64,000 bases of DNA from Paracoccus sp. MC1862 (GTDB lineage: Bacteria > Pseudomonadota > Alphaproteobacteria > Rhodobacterales > Rhodobacteraceae). The stretch is taken from NCBI RefSeq assembly GCF_016617715.1, contig NZ_CP067225.1, positions 1,984,001 through 2,048,000 on the forward strand. Direction: 5' to 3'. The position numbers were made by a program, and so were the translations under genes. The notes under the pieces were generated by a model. It was not told the origin of the DNA. It saw nothing but the letters and a program-made list of their open reading frames with translations, and searched no databases. The first letter of the stretch is position 1, and the number at the start of each line of letters is the position of its first letter. This document shows, piece by piece, positions 63,712-64,000 of this stretch.

Positions 63712-64000
63712 AGACAGGGGGGCGTTGCCCCCCGCCGGCGATGCCGGCTCCCCCCAGGATATTTGGGCGAAGAAGAAGGAACTGGTCGCGCGGGCTTTGG
63801 CCGAGGGGTTTTCGGCCGCCCGCGTGACGGTGCCGGGGGCGATCCCGCAGGCGGCGGGGCGGCTGGCCGAGTTCGTGGCCGAGGGGCGGCACGGACAGAT
63901 GGGCTGGATGGCCGAACGGATGCATTGGCGCGGCGCGCCCGATGCGCTGTGGCCCGAGGCGCGGTCGGTTGTCATGCTGGCCGAGGCTTATACGCCGCCG
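63692..64000 (+). CDS. queG: Epoxyqueuosine reductase QueG, N-terminal part (runs off window)
   Basis: The cobalamin-dependent enzyme of the last queuosine step in tRNA. About 80 conserved residues are visible: [37 protein letters not shown] and [16 protein letters not shown]. The start cannot be fixed: the only nearby in-frame ATG (63692) lies inside fzlA and would translate through a hairpin and the GGATATTTG element, so a non-ATG start around 63775-63790 is possible. The gene continues past base 64000. Confidence 0.9.
   Translation, partial: MRSSTSKDRGALPPAGDAGSPQDIWAKKKELVARALAEGFSAARVTVPGAIPQAAGRLAEFVAEGRHGQMGWMAERMHWRGAPDALWPEARSVVMLAEAYTPP
63717..63733 (+). terminator. Hairpin between fzlA and queG
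   Basis: GGGGGGC/GCCCCCC with a GTT loop lies 5 bases after the fzlA stop. A smaller GCCGGC dyad follows. No T-run is present. It suggests the fzlA transcript ends or pauses before queG. Confidence 0.55.
63757..63782 (+). repeat. Dispersed GGATATTTG element, copy 3
   Basis: GGATATTTGGGCGAAGAAGA continuing AGGAAC, directly after the fzlA hairpins. It matches copy 2 at 51841-51866 except in four positions, and its purine tail doubles as a possible ribosome site for queG. Confidence 0.65.

Overview
The window looks like the chromosome of a high-GC alphaproteobacterium of the Rhodobacteraceae, most likely Paracoccus or a close relative. The evidence is the type of pyruvate carboxylase, dapD, leuCD, gltBD and an FzlA-type GST next to queG, together with SoxYZ and flavocytochrome-c proteins and a TetR/HlyD/ABC-2 efflux set. 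This is inference from protein character; no database search was possible.

Layout. (1) 1-3.9 kb: ordinary backbone with the 3' part of pyc, two small membrane or exported proteins and tRNA-Gly(GCC). (2) 3.9-29.4 kb: a plasticity zone lying exactly between tRNA-Gly and tRNA-Pro(CGG). It holds a D-/beta-alanine catabolic cluster with three single-base lesions, a frameshifted IS256-family element, a shattered glycan-synthesis/ABC-exporter cluster, a truncated imuA-imuB SOS mutagenesis cassette beside an intact SRAP gene, and an intact CecR-like TetR/HlyD/ABC/permease operon whose regulator start is preceded by a perfect 28-bp palindrome. It also holds a LuxR/alpha-beta-hydrolase/cyclase-like regulator with two small partner genes, and an Mrr-type restriction gene that carries a frameshift and is split by an internally deleted IS66 element with a perfect 8-bp target duplication. 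(3) 29.4-39 kb: backbone with an EamA transporter, leuB, leuD, leuC, rsfS, rlmH, a LOG-like protein, dapD and an FAH-family hydrolase. (4) 39.4-48.9 kb: a sulfur island. A tightly overlapping operon (PCC-domain protein, monohaem cytochrome c, FccB, YeeE/YedE sulfur transporter, a second FccB-like protein, SoxY, SoxZ) converges across a strong terminator on a sulfate ABC importer (sbp-cysT-cysW-cysA) and an Rrf2 regulator. (5) 49-64 kb: Lrp regulator, GT8 glycosyltransferase, PerM-type transporter, gltD-x-GFA-gltB, uppP, an NDUFA9-like protein, tRNA-Leu(CAG), mtgA, fzlA and the 5' end of queG.

How genes work together. The sulfur operon reads as a compact sulfide-capture pathway: import of a sulfur species, oxidation by one or two flavoproteins with electrons passing to a cytochrome, and carriage of sulfur on the SoxYZ swinging arm. 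None of SoxXA, SoxB or SoxCD is in the window. The second flavoprotein lacks the cysteine that normally tethers FAD but keeps the redox cysteine pair. The alanine cluster would racemise L-/D-alanine, oxidise D-alanine, clear the imine by-products, transaminate beta-alanine and convert malonate semialdehyde to acetyl-CoA, but three of its five genes are broken as read.

The density of frameshifts and stops between the two tRNA genes, against none in the flanks, is the most striking large-scale feature. Decay of acquired DNA is the preferred reading; a locally poor assembly is the alternative.
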